Of a DNA stretch of 64,000 nucleotides, positions 35,447-44,507 are shown one piece after another. Position 1 is the first letter of the stretch; every line of letters begins with the position of its first letter. The position numbers and the translations under genes were made by a program. The notes below the pieces were generated by a model that did not search any database, was not told the DNA's origin, and was given only the letters and a program-made list of their open reading frames with translations. The DNA is from Desulfoprunum benzoelyticum (GTDB lineage Bacteria > Desulfobacterota > Desulfobulbia > Desulfobulbales > Desulfocapsaceae): positions 1 through 64,000 of the forward strand of contig NZ_JACHEO010000018.1 in assembly GCF_014201505.1 (NCBI RefSeq). The letters are read 5' to 3'.

Positions 35447-37318
35447 ATGACCGGCAGAACCAGGAAAGTACAACACAGCAGCAGAGCAAAGAACGCCACC
35501 GTTGCAGCGGCAGGACCGTCCGCAGTCGCCTCCGGGCATGAACTGCGCCGCCAGGCCGAGAAAATCCTGCGGCAAAAGAAGGTCCTGCAGCCGGAAACCC
35601 TCGAAGCCCTGTCCCTGGAGGAAATCCGCACGGCCTTCCATGAACTGCAGGTGCACCAGATCGAGCTTGAAATGCAGAACGAGGAACTGCACCGGACCCA
35701 GGTGGAGCTTGACCTGGCCCGGGCGCGCTATTTCGATCTGTACGATCTGGCGCCGATCGGCTATTGCGCCCTCAACGACAAGGGGCTGATCAAGGAGGCC
35801 AATCTCACCGCATCATCCCTGCTGGGAGTGGCCCGAAGCGCGCTGGTCAGACAGCCGATATCCCGGTTTATCGTCAAGGAGGACCAGGACCGCTACTACC
35901 TGCTGATCCATCAGCTCGTCGACACCGATGATGCCCCTCAGGAAGGCGCCACCCCGACGTCCCCCGAGGCATCCCCCGAACCGCATGTCACCGAATTGCG
36001 GATGCAGAAATCCGACGGCACCGTGTTCTGGGTGAGCCTGAAAGCCACCGCAGTTCCTGCCGACCGCAATTCGTTCGAGTTCAGGCTGGTGGTGAACGAT
36101 ATCTCCGAACGCAAGCAGGCGGAGGGCCGGCAGATCGAACTTGAAGTCCAGACCCGGCAGATTGAAAAGGCCGAGAGCCTGCAGCGGATGGCCGGGGCGA
36201 TCGCCCATCTGTTCAACAACCAGCTGAGTGTCATCCTGGGCAACCTGGAGATGACGATCTCCGACACCCAGGGCGATGCCCTGCCCCATCAATACCTGGT
36301 CAATGCCATGCGGGCAGTCAGTCGGTCGTCAGAGGTCAGCAGCCTGCTCCTGACCTATCTCGGCCAGAGCACCTCCAGACTGGAACCTCTCGATCTCTCG
36401 GTGTTCTGTCACGACAATCTCCCCGTGATCAAGGAGGATGGATTGCCGGCAACGATTGCCCTCGAGACCGATTTTCTCTCCCCGGGCCCGGTCGTTCTTG
36501 CCAACGCCAACCAGGTCCAACAGATTCTGACCAACCTGATCACCAACGGCAGGGAGGCTATCGGCGATACTACCGGCCGGATTTCGGTCGTGACAAGGAC
36601 CGTCCCGACAGCGGATATCCCGAAAGTTCACATCGCCCCCACCGACTGGCAAACCGCTGCCGAGACCTTCGCCTGTCTGGAGGTGACGGATTCGGGATGC
36701 GGCATGACCGAGGAGGAGATGGAGAGAATCTTCGATCCGTTTTTTTCAACCAAATTCACCGGCCGGGGACTGGGCCTGGCCGTCGTCACCGGTCTGGCAA
36801 AGGCCTGGAACGGCATGATCGCCGTCTCCAGCACGGTTGGCCAGGGAAGTACCCTGCAGGTCTTTCTGCCTCTGGTCACGGACATGGTGCCCCGGCAGCC
36901 GGAGGTTGCGGCAGGACCGTGCGACCTGGGGTCAAGCTGGACCGTGCTGCTGGTTGACGACGATGCCATCGTCCGCGACATAACGGGGGCCCTGCTCAAA
37001 CATCTCGGGCTTACCGTCCTCGAGGCGTCCGGCGGCAACGAGGCGGTAGCCGTGCTGGAGAAAGATCCGGGCAGGATCGACTGTGTCCTTACCGACCTGT
37101 GTATGCCGGGGATGGACGGCTGGGACACCCTCGCCGCCCTCCGTCGGATCCGGCCCGGCCTGCCGGCGATCCTGTCGAGCGGCTACGACGAAGCCCAGGC
37201 AATAGACGGCGAATATGTCGAGCAGCCGCACGCCTTTCTCCACAAGCCCTATTCGATGGAGGTGCTGCGGGCTGTCATCTGCCGGGTGATGAGCGGTGCG
37301 GTGCCGAAGGTTGTTTGA
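35447..37318 (+). CDS. PAS-domain hybrid histidine kinase with C-terminal receiver
   Basis: A 623-aa soluble kinase. After a coiled-coil start (LEMQNEELHRTQVELDLARA) comes a PAS domain (about 100-220). The phospho-acceptor helix has AIAHLFNNQLSVILGN, with His in the H-box of the AHDFNN type. The ATPase domain has an N-box (QILTNLITNGREA), DSGCGM and GRGLGLAVV. The receiver at the end has LLVDDDAIV, the phospho-Asp in LTDLCMPGMDG and Lys in LHKPY. The CheB-CheR-PAS protein upstream probably works with it. The start at 35447 has GAGGT 7 nt upstream. Confidence 0.9.
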   Translation: MTGRTRKVQHSSRAKNATVAAAGPSAVASGHELRRQAEKILRQKKVLQPETLEALSLEEIRTAFHELQVHQIELEMQNEELHRTQVELDLARARYFDLYDLAPIGYCALNDKGLIKEANLTASSLLGVARSALVRQPISRFIVKEDQDRYYLLIHQLVDTDDAPQEGATPTSPEASPEPHVTELRMQKSDGTVFWVSLKATAVPADRNSFEFRLVVNDISERKQAEGRQIELEVQTRQIEKAESLQRMAGAIAHLFNNQLSVILGNLEMTISDTQGDALPHQYLVNAMRAVSRSSEVSSLLLTYLGQSTSRLEPLDLSVFCHDNLPVIKEDGLPATIALETDFLSPGPVVLANANQVQQILTNLITNGREAIGDTTGRISVVTRTVPTADIPKVHIAPTDWQTAAETFACLEVTDSGCGMTEEEMERIFDPFFSTKFTGRGLGLAVVTGLAKAWNGMIAVSSTVGQGSTLQVFLPLVTDMVPRQPEVAAGPCDLGSSWTVLLVDDDAIVRDITGALLKHLGLTVLEASGGNEAVAVLEKDPGRIDCVLTDLCMPGMDGWDTLAALRRIRPGLPAILSSGYDEAQAIDGEYVEQPHAFLHKPYSMEVLRAVICRVMSGAVPKVV

Positions 37319-37368
37319 ACCGCAAAGATACCGCCCTGCACCCGAATCATCCTGAGGAGAAAGAAGAG

Positions 37369-38508
37369 ATGAAGAAGCACCGGAAAGAGGCGATTCTGCT
37401 CTCCTTTCTCAAGGAAAAAGAAAAATATAAGCGCCTGGCCGAGTTTATTGTCGATCTGATCCAGGACGACCCCTCGGCGCCGGAAGAAAGCCTGCATACG
37501 GTGATCTATCGGATCAAGGATGAGTCACGGCTGATCGAGAAAATCGATATGCTGAACAGCAGGGTCGCGTCCGACAAGGAGATCATCACCGAAAAAAATT
37601 ACCAGGCCGCAATCCCCGATCTGCTGGGTGTCAGGATCATCTGCCTGCGCCTCTCCGATGTCGGCAAGATAGAGGGGTATCTCAATCTGCTGGCCAAGGA
37701 AAAAATTATCCGTTTCATCAAGGGGCCGGAGCAGAAAAACACCTTCGTTCTCCCTCTCGACCTCGGCGAGCTCATCCCTGAAGGAACGGATCTGCGGTAT
37801 ACCGGCTACTCCTCCATCCATTACCGGATGCAGGTGGGGGAAAATGCCGGCGCCCCTCCGGACCTGGTCAACCTCCAGTTCGAGCTGCAGCTGCGGACGA
37901 TTCTCGAGGAGGCGTGGAGCGAGATCGATCACAAGTACAGGTACATGCGCAGCCGCAGCGGCATACAGCTGCCGGAGCATATCCACACCGGTTTCTACAA
38001 CCTGAGCGCCTTCCTCCAGGTCGCCGCCCTGCAGGCCGAATACCTCTGCAGTTCGGCGGAGGCGTTCAACCGGGTCAGGACTCCTGCTTCCGAGGATAAG
38101 CAGCCGGCCCGCCGTGGCGATGCGCCGGCTGCTCCCTCCCTGGCCGGGGAGGAACTCGCCGGGATCGATGCCGCGTCGACGATCGCCGCCGATCTGCAGG
38201 AGATTCTGGGGGTCGAGGTAACGCCGCGAACGATCATGTATATCGACAAGCGTCTCGGCGAATTGAAGGTCGAAGAAACTGAGGGGAAATCGTTACAACA
38301 GCTGTTCGGCAAACGTCGGCTCGCCGAGTTCCGGGCTGTCTTCCAGGAGATATTCACGGCCAAACCTTTTGCCAGTGCCAGCAATCTCAGTATCGATGTG
38401 ATCAACGCCTTGAATTTCGCCATCGCCTGCGAACTCGAGGGCAAGCGGGTCGCCCGGGAAGGACTGCGGGTGGTGCTGCGGTGGCGGAAGGATCGGCAAC
38501 GGCGCTGA
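37369..38508 (+). CDS. RelA/SpoT-domain (p)ppGpp synthetase-like protein
   Basis: 379 aa. The N-terminal half (about 20-200) is a RelA/SpoT nucleotidyltransferase domain: DLLGVRIICLRLSD, TGYSSIHYRM, and FELQLRTILEEAWSEIDHK, which supplies the synthetase Glu and Arg. No HD hydrolase domain precedes it and no TGS/ACT domain follows, so it is a small-alarmone-synthetase type. The C-terminal 180 residues are an unusual extension without a domain I recognise. GAGGAGA precedes the start. It lies 50 bp after the hybrid kinase gene, perhaps co-transcribed. Confidence 0.85.
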   Translation: MKKHRKEAILLSFLKEKEKYKRLAEFIVDLIQDDPSAPEESLHTVIYRIKDESRLIEKIDMLNSRVASDKEIITEKNYQAAIPDLLGVRIICLRLSDVGKIEGYLNLLAKEKIIRFIKGPEQKNTFVLPLDLGELIPEGTDLRYTGYSSIHYRMQVGENAGAPPDLVNLQFELQLRTILEEAWSEIDHKYRYMRSRSGIQLPEHIHTGFYNLSAFLQVAALQAEYLCSSAEAFNRVRTPASEDKQPARRGDAPAAPSLAGEELAGIDAASTIAADLQEILGVEVTPRTIMYIDKRLGELKVEETEGKSLQQLFGKRRLAEFRAVFQEIFTAKPFASASNLSIDVINALNFAIACELEGKRVAREGLRVVLRWRKDRQRR

Positions 38509-38548
38509 TCCCGTCGGCGCCGGCATGACGGCATTTTTCAAGACGCCC

Positions 38549-38577
38549 TTAAACAAAGCAGGCCCATGTGATACAAT
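38549..38577 (+). promoter_or_regulatory. Candidate sigma-70 promoter of the PAS sigma-54 activator
   Basis: TTAAAC (38549-38554), 17 bp, TACAAT (38572-38577). The -10 element is close to consensus and the -35 is poor. It lies 63 bp before the activator start. Confidence 0.35.
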
Positions 38578-38640
38578 GAATCATCTCCCTTTCCCCGGCA
38601 TATCTGGACATCGCTGCGCATCGTATCGTGCTGTTACCGC

Positions 38641-40188
38641 ATGAAAAACAATCAGCCCTCTGGAAAAATGGACAAAATCATCACGAAAATTGAAGTCGGA
38701 TCACCACGGTTGCAGACCCTTCTCAAGGTCTTCGGCAACATCGTCGATTCGATCCGTGAACCTCTGGTCATCCTTGATCCCGATCTGCACGTGGTCAAGG
38801 CCAATTTTTCCTTTTACCAGACCTTCAAGGTCAGGCCGGAGGAGACCGAAGGGGAGTTGATCTTTGATCTTGGCAACCGGCAATGGAACATCCCCAAGCT
38901 GAGGGAGTTGCTGGAAGAAATCCTGCCGCAGAATTCGGTCTTCGATGATCTGGAGGTGGAACACACCTTCGAGACCATCGGCCGCAAGATCATGCACCTG
39001 AACGCCAGGCAGGTCTATCGGAAATCAGGCGTTCCCGAGCTGATCATCCTGGCGATCGAGGATGTGACCGAGCGCGAAGACCAGAAAAGAAATCTTGAGG
39101 AACTGGTCACCGAGCGGACGGCCGAACTCATCGTCGCCAGGGAAGAAGCTGAGAAGAAAAAAGAACTGGCAGAGCAGGCCCTTGATGAAATCAAGACGCT
39201 GAAGGCCCAGCTGGAAGCGGAAACGGCCTATCTGCAGGAAGAGATCAAACTGGAATCGAATCACGAACAGATCATCGGTCAAAGTGACGGCGTCAAATAC
39301 GTCCTCTATAAAGTTGAGCAGATCGCCAGCAGCGACACCACCGTCCTGGTACTGGGCGAGACCGGTACCGGCAAGGAACTGATCGCCCGGGCCATCCACA
39401 GCCTGAGCCTGCGCAAAAACAGGCCTCTGGTCAAGGTCAACTGCGCCGCGCTCCCCGCCAACCTGATCGAAAGCGAGTTGTTCGGTCATGAGAAAGGCGC
39501 CTTCACCGGGGCCCAGTCCAGGCATCTCGGACGCTTCGAAATCGCCAACGGCGCCACCCTTTTTCTCGATGAAATCGGGGAACTCCCGTTCGACCTGCAG
39601 GCGAAGCTGCTGCGAGTGGTTCAGGAGGGAGAATTTGAACGGTTGGGCGGTTCCCACACCATCAAAGTCGATGTCCGGATCATCGCCGCCACCAATCGCA
39701 ATCTGGAGGAGGAGGTCCGCAAGGGCGGCTTCCGCGAGGATCTGTGGTACCGGCTGAACATCTTTCCCATCACCATGCCGCCGCTGCGCGATCGCCTTGA
39801 TGACATCCCGCTGCTGGTGGAATTTTATGTCAAAAAGATTGCCAAACGGATGGGCAAGACCATCACCCATATTTCCTCCGGTGTCATGAAGGAGCTGCAA
39901 GGATACGGCTGGCCGGGCAATATCCGGGAGTTGGAAAACGTATTGGAACGGGCGGTGATCAACACGTCGGGTCCGAAACTGCACCTTGCCGATCAACTGA
40001 AAAAACCGGCCCGGTATCTCGCCACGGGAATAGACACCCTGGAAGCGGTCGAGAGAAACTACATCCTCCGGGTGCTTGAACAGACCAACTGGAAAGTCAG
40101 CGGCCAGAACAGCGCCGCCGAAATCCTGGGGCTTGATCGGAGCACGTTGCGCGCCCGCATGGCCAAACTCAATATCCACAAAGCCTGA
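38641..40188 (+). CDS. PAS-domain sigma-54-dependent transcriptional activator
   Basis: A 515-aa enhancer-binding protein. An N-terminal PAS domain (about 30-150, [21 protein letters not shown]) is followed by a coiled coil (about 155-205). The AAA+ domain (about 215-445) has Walker A GETGTGKE, the sigma-54 contact loop GAFTGA, Walker [13 protein letters not shown] and [13 protein letters not shown]. The C-terminal helix-turn-helix has [18 protein letters not shown]. With no receiver domain it senses through PAS or a partner. It ends 176 bp before activator site B and is the only sigma-54 activator inside the island that carries the shared sites, so it is the best candidate regulator of the five promoters reported here. 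Confidence 0.95.
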   Translation: MKNNQPSGKMDKIITKIEVGSPRLQTLLKVFGNIVDSIREPLVILDPDLHVVKANFSFYQTFKVRPEETEGELIFDLGNRQWNIPKLRELLEEILPQNSVFDDLEVEHTFETIGRKIMHLNARQVYRKSGVPELIILAIEDVTEREDQKRNLEELVTERTAELIVAREEAEKKKELAEQALDEIKTLKAQLEAETAYLQEEIKLESNHEQIIGQSDGVKYVLYKVEQIASSDTTVLVLGETGTGKELIARAIHSLSLRKNRPLVKVNCAALPANLIESELFGHEKGAFTGAQSRHLGRFEIANGATLFLDEIGELPFDLQAKLLRVVQEGEFERLGGSHTIKVDVRIIAATNRNLEEEVRKGGFREDLWYRLNIFPITMPPLRDRLDDIPLLVEFYVKKIAKRMGKTITHISSGVMKELQGYGWPGNIRELENVLERAVINTSGPKLHLADQLKKPARYLATGIDTLEAVERNYILRVLEQTNWKVSGQNSAAEILGLDRSTLRARMAKLNIHKA

Positions 40189-40255
40189 TATCCTCCCCGC
40201 CTGCCTTGGCGCGCCCACGCCTTCCGGCACAGCCGCCGTATCCCTGCATTCCCCT

Positions 40256-40287
40256 CATCCCCCGCATCCTTTCCTTGCCGGGGGATG
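40256..40287 (+). terminator. Hairpin after the sigma-54 activator gene
   Basis: Arms CATCCCCC (40256-40263) and GGGGGATG (40280-40287) around a 16-nt loop, 67 bp after the stop codon. No T-run follows. Confidence 0.4.
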
Positions 40288-40363
40288 CATTCTCCGGGCT
40301 TCCCCCTGTTGCCGCCTTCGCTCCGCAGTGCCGCTGATTGGCATCCTGCCGGGGGCTGGTCAT

Positions 40364-40389
40364 ATATGGCCACCGGTGACGATTGACCA
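40364..40389 (+). promoter_or_regulatory. Shared activator site, copy B (direct repeat)
   Basis: Half-sites ATATGGCCA (40364-40372) and GATTGACCA (40381-40389), starts 17 bp apart. The first CC is 121 bp upstream of the GG of promoter B, the same distance as at copies A and E. The second half-site is the weaker one. Confidence 0.6.
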
Positions 40390-40489
40390 TTTTCCTATGA
40401 TTGCCGATGGCCGCCGGGCCAATCCCGTCCCTGTAAAATATCCTTCAATTTCGAGTTGATAGCCAGCAAAATGGGGCGGAATGTCAAGC

Positions 40490-40505
40490 TGGCACGGGAA
40501 GTGGA
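40490..40505 (+). promoter_or_regulatory. Sigma-54 promoter B (variant -12)
   Basis: TGGCAC-N5-GTGGA: the -24 is perfect, but the -12 reads TGG where TGC is expected. On sequence alone it is weak; the matching distance to site B supports it. It reads towards the small gene at 40614. Confidence 0.5.
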
Positions 40506-40613
40506 ATAAAAGCAGTGAACACCAGTCTCCTGCCTGACGGGAGCTCTTTGACGCCGCCATCCAGGAAAAACAGGAGTATCGGCATATCAACCTCATTGCA
40601 GGGGGAAAATACC

Positions 40614-40850
40614 ATGTCTATCAAACATCATTTTACCAGCGAGCAGGCCCGTCAATTCAGCGAAGATTTCGGCAGCGATTGGGAATGGAGTCGCTCCAGC
40701 GAGGGGAATGACCCTGTGGAGCTGAAGGTGGAAGGGTATCGCCCGTATTACCCGCAGGCCAGGGTCGAGGGCAAGGGCCCGTCCTCATCGGCCAAATCCC
40801 GTCCGGTCTGCTGTTCAAAAAGGAAGAACCCGTCAGGAAATAGGTCCTGA
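40614..40850 (+). CDS. Small hypothetical protein after promoter B
   Basis: 78 aa. The first part (HHFTSEQARQFSEDFGSDW) resembles the start of DUF5661-type small proteins; the rest is polar, ends in a basic Ser-rich tail and matches nothing I know. The likely start is ATG 40614; an upstream in-frame ATG at 40515 lies only 10 bp after promoter B. The coding quality of the last 25 residues is poor, so a frameshifted end is possible. Confidence 0.5.
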   Translation: MSIKHHFTSEQARQFSEDFGSDWEWSRSSEGNDPVELKVEGYRPYYPQARVEGKGPSSSAKSRPVCCSKRKNPSGNRS

Positions 40851-40953
40851 AAGAGGCTCAACCATTCAACCAAAGAAGTATCGCCCCATAAAGATACCCG
40901 GAGGTGAAGGCGTTATTGTTTCACCTTCACCGCCGGCAACAGGAGGATTCATC

Positions 40954-41112
40954 ATGTCAATAGGCACAATTTTACTGATCATTCTGGTACTGGCACTCGT
41001 GGGAATCATCCCTATCTGGCCGCATAGCCGATCCTGGGGGTATGCACCGACCGGAGGAGTCGGCCTGATCGTACTGATCCTGGTGATCCTGCTCCTGCTC
41101 GGCAGAATCTAG
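40954..41112 (+). CDS. DUF3309 family small membrane protein
   Basis: 52 aa: MSIGTILLIILVLALVGIIP, then WPHSRSWGYAPTGGVG, then a second hydrophobic helix (LIVLILVILLLLGRI). This is the exact layout of the DUF3309 family, tiny proteins with two membrane helices around a W-GY-P turn, often next to stress genes. GGAGG lies 7 nt before the ATG. The AI-2E transporter gene begins 3 bp after its stop. Confidence 0.88.
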   Translation: MSIGTILLIILVLALVGIIPIWPHSRSWGYAPTGGVGLIVLILVILLLLGRI

Positions 41113-41115
41113 GCA

Positions 41116-42444
41116 ATGCATCTTCCGGGCAAAATCCTGCTCGAGAAGATGCCGGAACAGCACAACCCTGATCTCCGGTTGCCGTGCGCAAGGAGCAATG
41201 GCCAAGTGAACAACAACGACCAGACCGACATCCCGGCCAACCCCGGGCCAGAGAAGACGCCGCGCTCGATTGCCTTCCATGTGATCCTGGGCGCGGCGCT
41301 GCTGGCCTTCATCCAGACGTTCTCGCTGCTTTCCCCCATCCTGTTGTCCTTTTTGCTGGTGCTGCTGATCTCTCTCGCCGTCAATCCGGTGATTTCCCGG
41401 ATGCGGGCCTTGACCGGCGGCAGAAAATTGCCCACGGGATTGATGACGGCCGGGTTGATCACCGGCATTGCGCTGATGGGCTGGGCATTGTTCGGGCCGA
41501 TGAAGGCCTCGATCATCAGCATTTCGGATGCGGTGCCCGATTACTGGGAACGCCTGCAGAAGCCGTTGATCAAAATGGAGCAGCAGGCCGTGCTGTTCGA
41601 GAAAAAGCTGCAGGCGGAGGTCAGGACGGAGATCGCCCTCGACGATCCGGCGGCGGCCAAGCTGGAAGCCCACCCCCGCCTGCCGCAGACGGTCCCCGCC
41701 AAACCGGCGGAAGCGTCGCCGTCTCTTCGCTCCGGTCTGATGGACATGCTGAAGGGCGCCCTCGGCAGTTTCACCGCCGTGGCCTTCAACGGCGCGCAGA
41801 TCCTGGTCGTTCTGGTGACGGTGTTCTTTGGCGTGGTGTTCATGCTGATGAATCCCCGTCCGGTCTTTGGCATGATGTTCGCCATGCTGCCCGAGCGACA
41901 CCACGGGCGGGGCCTGATCATCATGCAGCGCATCGGCAAATTCGTTCCCGCCTGGGCCGGGGCGACAGTGATGGGAATGGTGACCATCGGTCTGCTGGTA
42001 TTCCTGCTGATGTGGCCGATCTTCGGTATCATGGATGCGCTGGTTCTGGGGATGACGGCGGCGATGCTGGAAGTGATACCCTTTCTCGGTCCGATCTTCA
42101 GCACCGTTCCGGCAATCCTGCTCGCCCTCGGCAAGGGGGGGATGACCCCGCTGTGGGTCCTGATCGCCTACATCGCCGTGCAGGCATTGGAAAATAATGT
42201 AATCGTTCCTTTCCTCATGGCCCGCGGCATGAAACTCCACCCGCTGGCGGTGATCTTTTCCATGCTTCTGTGCGTGGCCGCCTTCGGGGTGCTGGGCGTG
42301 CTGGTCGCGGCACCGCTGGTGGCAATAGTCAGTATTGTTCATAAGGAGCTGTATCGAAAACACGTTCTTCCAACAGTCACCGACGCCGACCTGGATCGCC
42401 TGGCCCGAATCGCCCTGCACGAAAAACTGTCCGACGAAAAGTGA
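41116..42444 (+). CDS. AI-2E family transporter
   Basis: A 442-aa inner-membrane protein with about eight helices: a pair near 50-90, a helix near 115-130, then a soluble region (about 135-220) and a C-terminal block. Family landmarks are LVLLISLAVNPVISRMR early and GMTAAMLEVIPFLGPIFSTVPA followed by NNVIVPFLMARGMKLHPLAVI late. The family includes TqsA (AI-2 export) and Na+/H+ antiporters; the substrate here is unknown. The first 40 residues are polar and the start could be ATG 41149. It probably shares the promoter B transcript. Confidence 0.9.
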   Translation: MHLPGKILLEKMPEQHNPDLRLPCARSNGQVNNNDQTDIPANPGPEKTPRSIAFHVILGAALLAFIQTFSLLSPILLSFLLVLLISLAVNPVISRMRALTGGRKLPTGLMTAGLITGIALMGWALFGPMKASIISISDAVPDYWERLQKPLIKMEQQAVLFEKKLQAEVRTEIALDDPAAAKLEAHPRLPQTVPAKPAEASPSLRSGLMDMLKGALGSFTAVAFNGAQILVVLVTVFFGVVFMLMNPRPVFGMMFAMLPERHHGRGLIIMQRIGKFVPAWAGATVMGMVTIGLLVFLLMWPIFGIMDALVLGMTAAMLEVIPFLGPIFSTVPAILLALGKGGMTPLWVLIAYIAVQALENNVIVPFLMARGMKLHPLAVIFSMLLCVAAFGVLGVLVAAPLVAIVSIVHKELYRKHVLPTVTDADLDRLARIALHEKLSDEK

Positions 42445-42529
42445 TCCGGGCAGGCGGAAGACCATCCATTTTGAGGTTTGCTGCAGAAGAGTATCCAAGA
42501 TCATTCATTAACAACCCTCCGGCGATCAC

Positions 42530-43648
42530 ATGCAGCCCCGACTCAGTCCAGCCGACATCTCCCAACCACAACCCGGACTCTTCGTACTATCCGGCTGCTG
42601 GACTGCGCGCACGGTAGCCGGCGCAGATCGGAAGCTGGAGGCGATAGGCGATTCCGAGGCTGTAGAAGTCGTGGTCGATGGTTCCCAGCTGGAGGCAATC
42701 GACAGCGTCGGGGTATGGCTGCTGCAACAGCAATGTAAAAAAATACGGACTGCAGGACGGTCTGTACGTCTGCGTGACTGGCCTGTGAACGTGCAGAAAC
42801 TGCTGGATGTCATTGAAAAGCAGATCGATATCCCCGTACTCAGGGCACCGCGCCGATCATTTCTGGAGAAAATCGGCAGGAATGGTGCGGCCGCCTGGCA
42901 AGGTATGGTTGCCCTGCTCAGCTTTATCGGAGAATGCGCGCTTGCCCTGGTGCGCATCGGCCTGCAGCCGAACCGCTGGCGCTGGCGACAGGTCCTGAAA
43001 AATATCGAGATCTCCGGCTTTGACGCCCTGCCGATCGTCGGCCTGACAGCTTTTTTACTGGGGATTGTTGTCGCCTATCAGGGCGCTGATCAGCTCCGGC
43101 ATTACGGCGCGAATATATTCGTGGTCGATCTGGTCGGGTATGCAATGCTGCGCGAATTCTCACCACTGATCACCGCCATCATCATCGCCGGGCGGTCAGG
43201 CTCGGCCTATGCCGCGCAGATCGGCACGATGGTGGTCACCGAAGAAATTGACGGCATGCGCACCATCGGCATCGAGCCCATCGATTTTCTCGTCCTGCCC
43301 AAAATTATCGCCCTGATGGTGGCCCTGCCATTATTGACAGTCTTTGCCGACGTCACCGGGGTCTTTGGCGGCATGTTCATGGCGCGCTCGCAGCTCGACG
43401 TCGGCTTCCACGAATTTCTCGCCCGCTTTGGCAGCAAGATAGGCCTGTCAGCCCTGCTGGTCGGGGTCGGCAAAGCTGTGGTATTCGCCGCCATCATCGC
43501 CATCGTTGGCTGTTATCAGGGGTTTCGCACCAAGGCCAATGCCGACAGCGTCGGCCGACAGACGACCCGCAGCGTCGTCCAGTCCATTTTTATCGTCATC
43601 ATCCTCGATTCCGGCTTTTCGGTCATCTTCAGCATCCTGGGGCTTTGA
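42530..43648 (+). CDS. MlaE-type lipid ABC permease with N-terminal STAS-like domain
   Basis: 372 aa. Residues about 1-105 look like a STAS domain (VEVVVDGSQLEAIDSVGVWLL). The rest is the MlaE/YrbE permease with about five helices and the motifs AFLLGIVVAYQGADQL, REFSPLITAIIIAGRSGSAYAAQIG and EEIDGMRTIGIEP. The system moves phospholipids between the inner and outer membrane. In E. coli the STAS protein MlaB is separate; here it is fused, as in many proteobacteria. The ATPase gene starts 1 bp after the stop. Confidence 0.93.
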   Translation: MQPRLSPADISQPQPGLFVLSGCWTARTVAGADRKLEAIGDSEAVEVVVDGSQLEAIDSVGVWLLQQQCKKIRTAGRSVRLRDWPVNVQKLLDVIEKQIDIPVLRAPRRSFLEKIGRNGAAAWQGMVALLSFIGECALALVRIGLQPNRWRWRQVLKNIEISGFDALPIVGLTAFLLGIVVAYQGADQLRHYGANIFVVDLVGYAMLREFSPLITAIIIAGRSGSAYAAQIGTMVVTEEIDGMRTIGIEPIDFLVLPKIIALMVALPLLTVFADVTGVFGGMFMARSQLDVGFHEFLARFGSKIGLSALLVGVGKAVVFAAIIAIVGCYQGFRTKANADSVGRQTTRSVVQSIFIVIILDSGFSVIFSILGL

Positions 43649-43649
43649 T

Positions 43650-44507
43650 ATGCCTGTCGCAACTGATCAGGGCACTACTGCCGAAAATAAGAACCCGGCC
43701 GTCATCGAGGTGCGCCAGCTCTGCACCCGTTTCGGCAGCCATGTGGTGCATGCCGATCTGGATCTTCATGTTCGGCAGGGTGAGATATACGCCATCGTCG
43801 GAGGCAGCGGCACGGGTAAATCAACCCTGCTGCGGGAAATGATCATGCTGCATCGCCCGGATTCGGGATCGATACAGATCCTGAATACCGACATCCAGAC
43901 ACTCTCCAAAGCGGAAGCACACGTTCTGCGTCAGCGCTGGGGTGTCATGTTCCAGCACGGCGGCCTGTTCGGCACACTCAATGTCCGGGACAACGTCGGC
44001 CTGCCGTTACGTGAGCATACCGATCTTGCAGACACGCTGATTGATGAACTTGCAGCCTGGAAGATTACCCTGAGCGGCCTCGCACCGGAGGCGGGACTGC
44101 AGTATCCCACCGAGTTGAGCGGCGGCATGCTCAAACGGGCATCCATGGCCCGGGCCCTGGCGCTTGATCCGGAGCTGCTGTTTCTCGATGAACCGACTGC
44201 CGGCCTGGACCCGGCCGGGGCCGCCGGCATCGATACCCTGGTGCGCAGCCTGCATGAGCTCTACCAATCGACTATCGTCATCATCACCCACGATCTGGAT
44301 TTTTTGTGGCAGGTCTCCGACCGGGTCGCCGTGCTTGGCGAAGGCAAGGTGGTCGGCGTAGGCTCGATGGCGGAACTGGCGGAAATGGACCATCCTGTTA
44401 TTCGCGGATACTTTGACGGACCACGCGGCAGGGCGGCCCAGGCTCAGGCGCAGACCCAGGCCGGAGATCAACAACACACCAGGGGAAAGCCGTGGACACA
44501 AAAGTAA
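43650..44507 (+). CDS. MlaF-type lipid ABC ATPase
   Basis: A 285-aa ATPase of the Mla-type transporter. Motifs: Walker A GGSGTGKS, Q-loop MFQHGGLF, signature LSGGMLKR, Walker B LLFLDEPTAGLDP and H-loop ITHDLD. The start at 43650 is 1 bp after the permease stop; the end overlaps the MCE gene by 16 bp. The C-terminus carries a Gln/Ala-rich tail beyond the normal domain. Confidence 0.94.
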   Translation: MPVATDQGTTAENKNPAVIEVRQLCTRFGSHVVHADLDLHVRQGEIYAIVGGSGTGKSTLLREMIMLHRPDSGSIQILNTDIQTLSKAEAHVLRQRWGVMFQHGGLFGTLNVRDNVGLPLREHTDLADTLIDELAAWKITLSGLAPEAGLQYPTELSGGMLKRASMARALALDPELLFLDEPTAGLDPAGAAGIDTLVRSLHELYQSTIVIITHDLDFLWQVSDRVAVLGEGKVVGVGSMAELAEMDHPVIRGYFDGPRGRAAQAQAQTQAGDQQHTRGKPWTQK

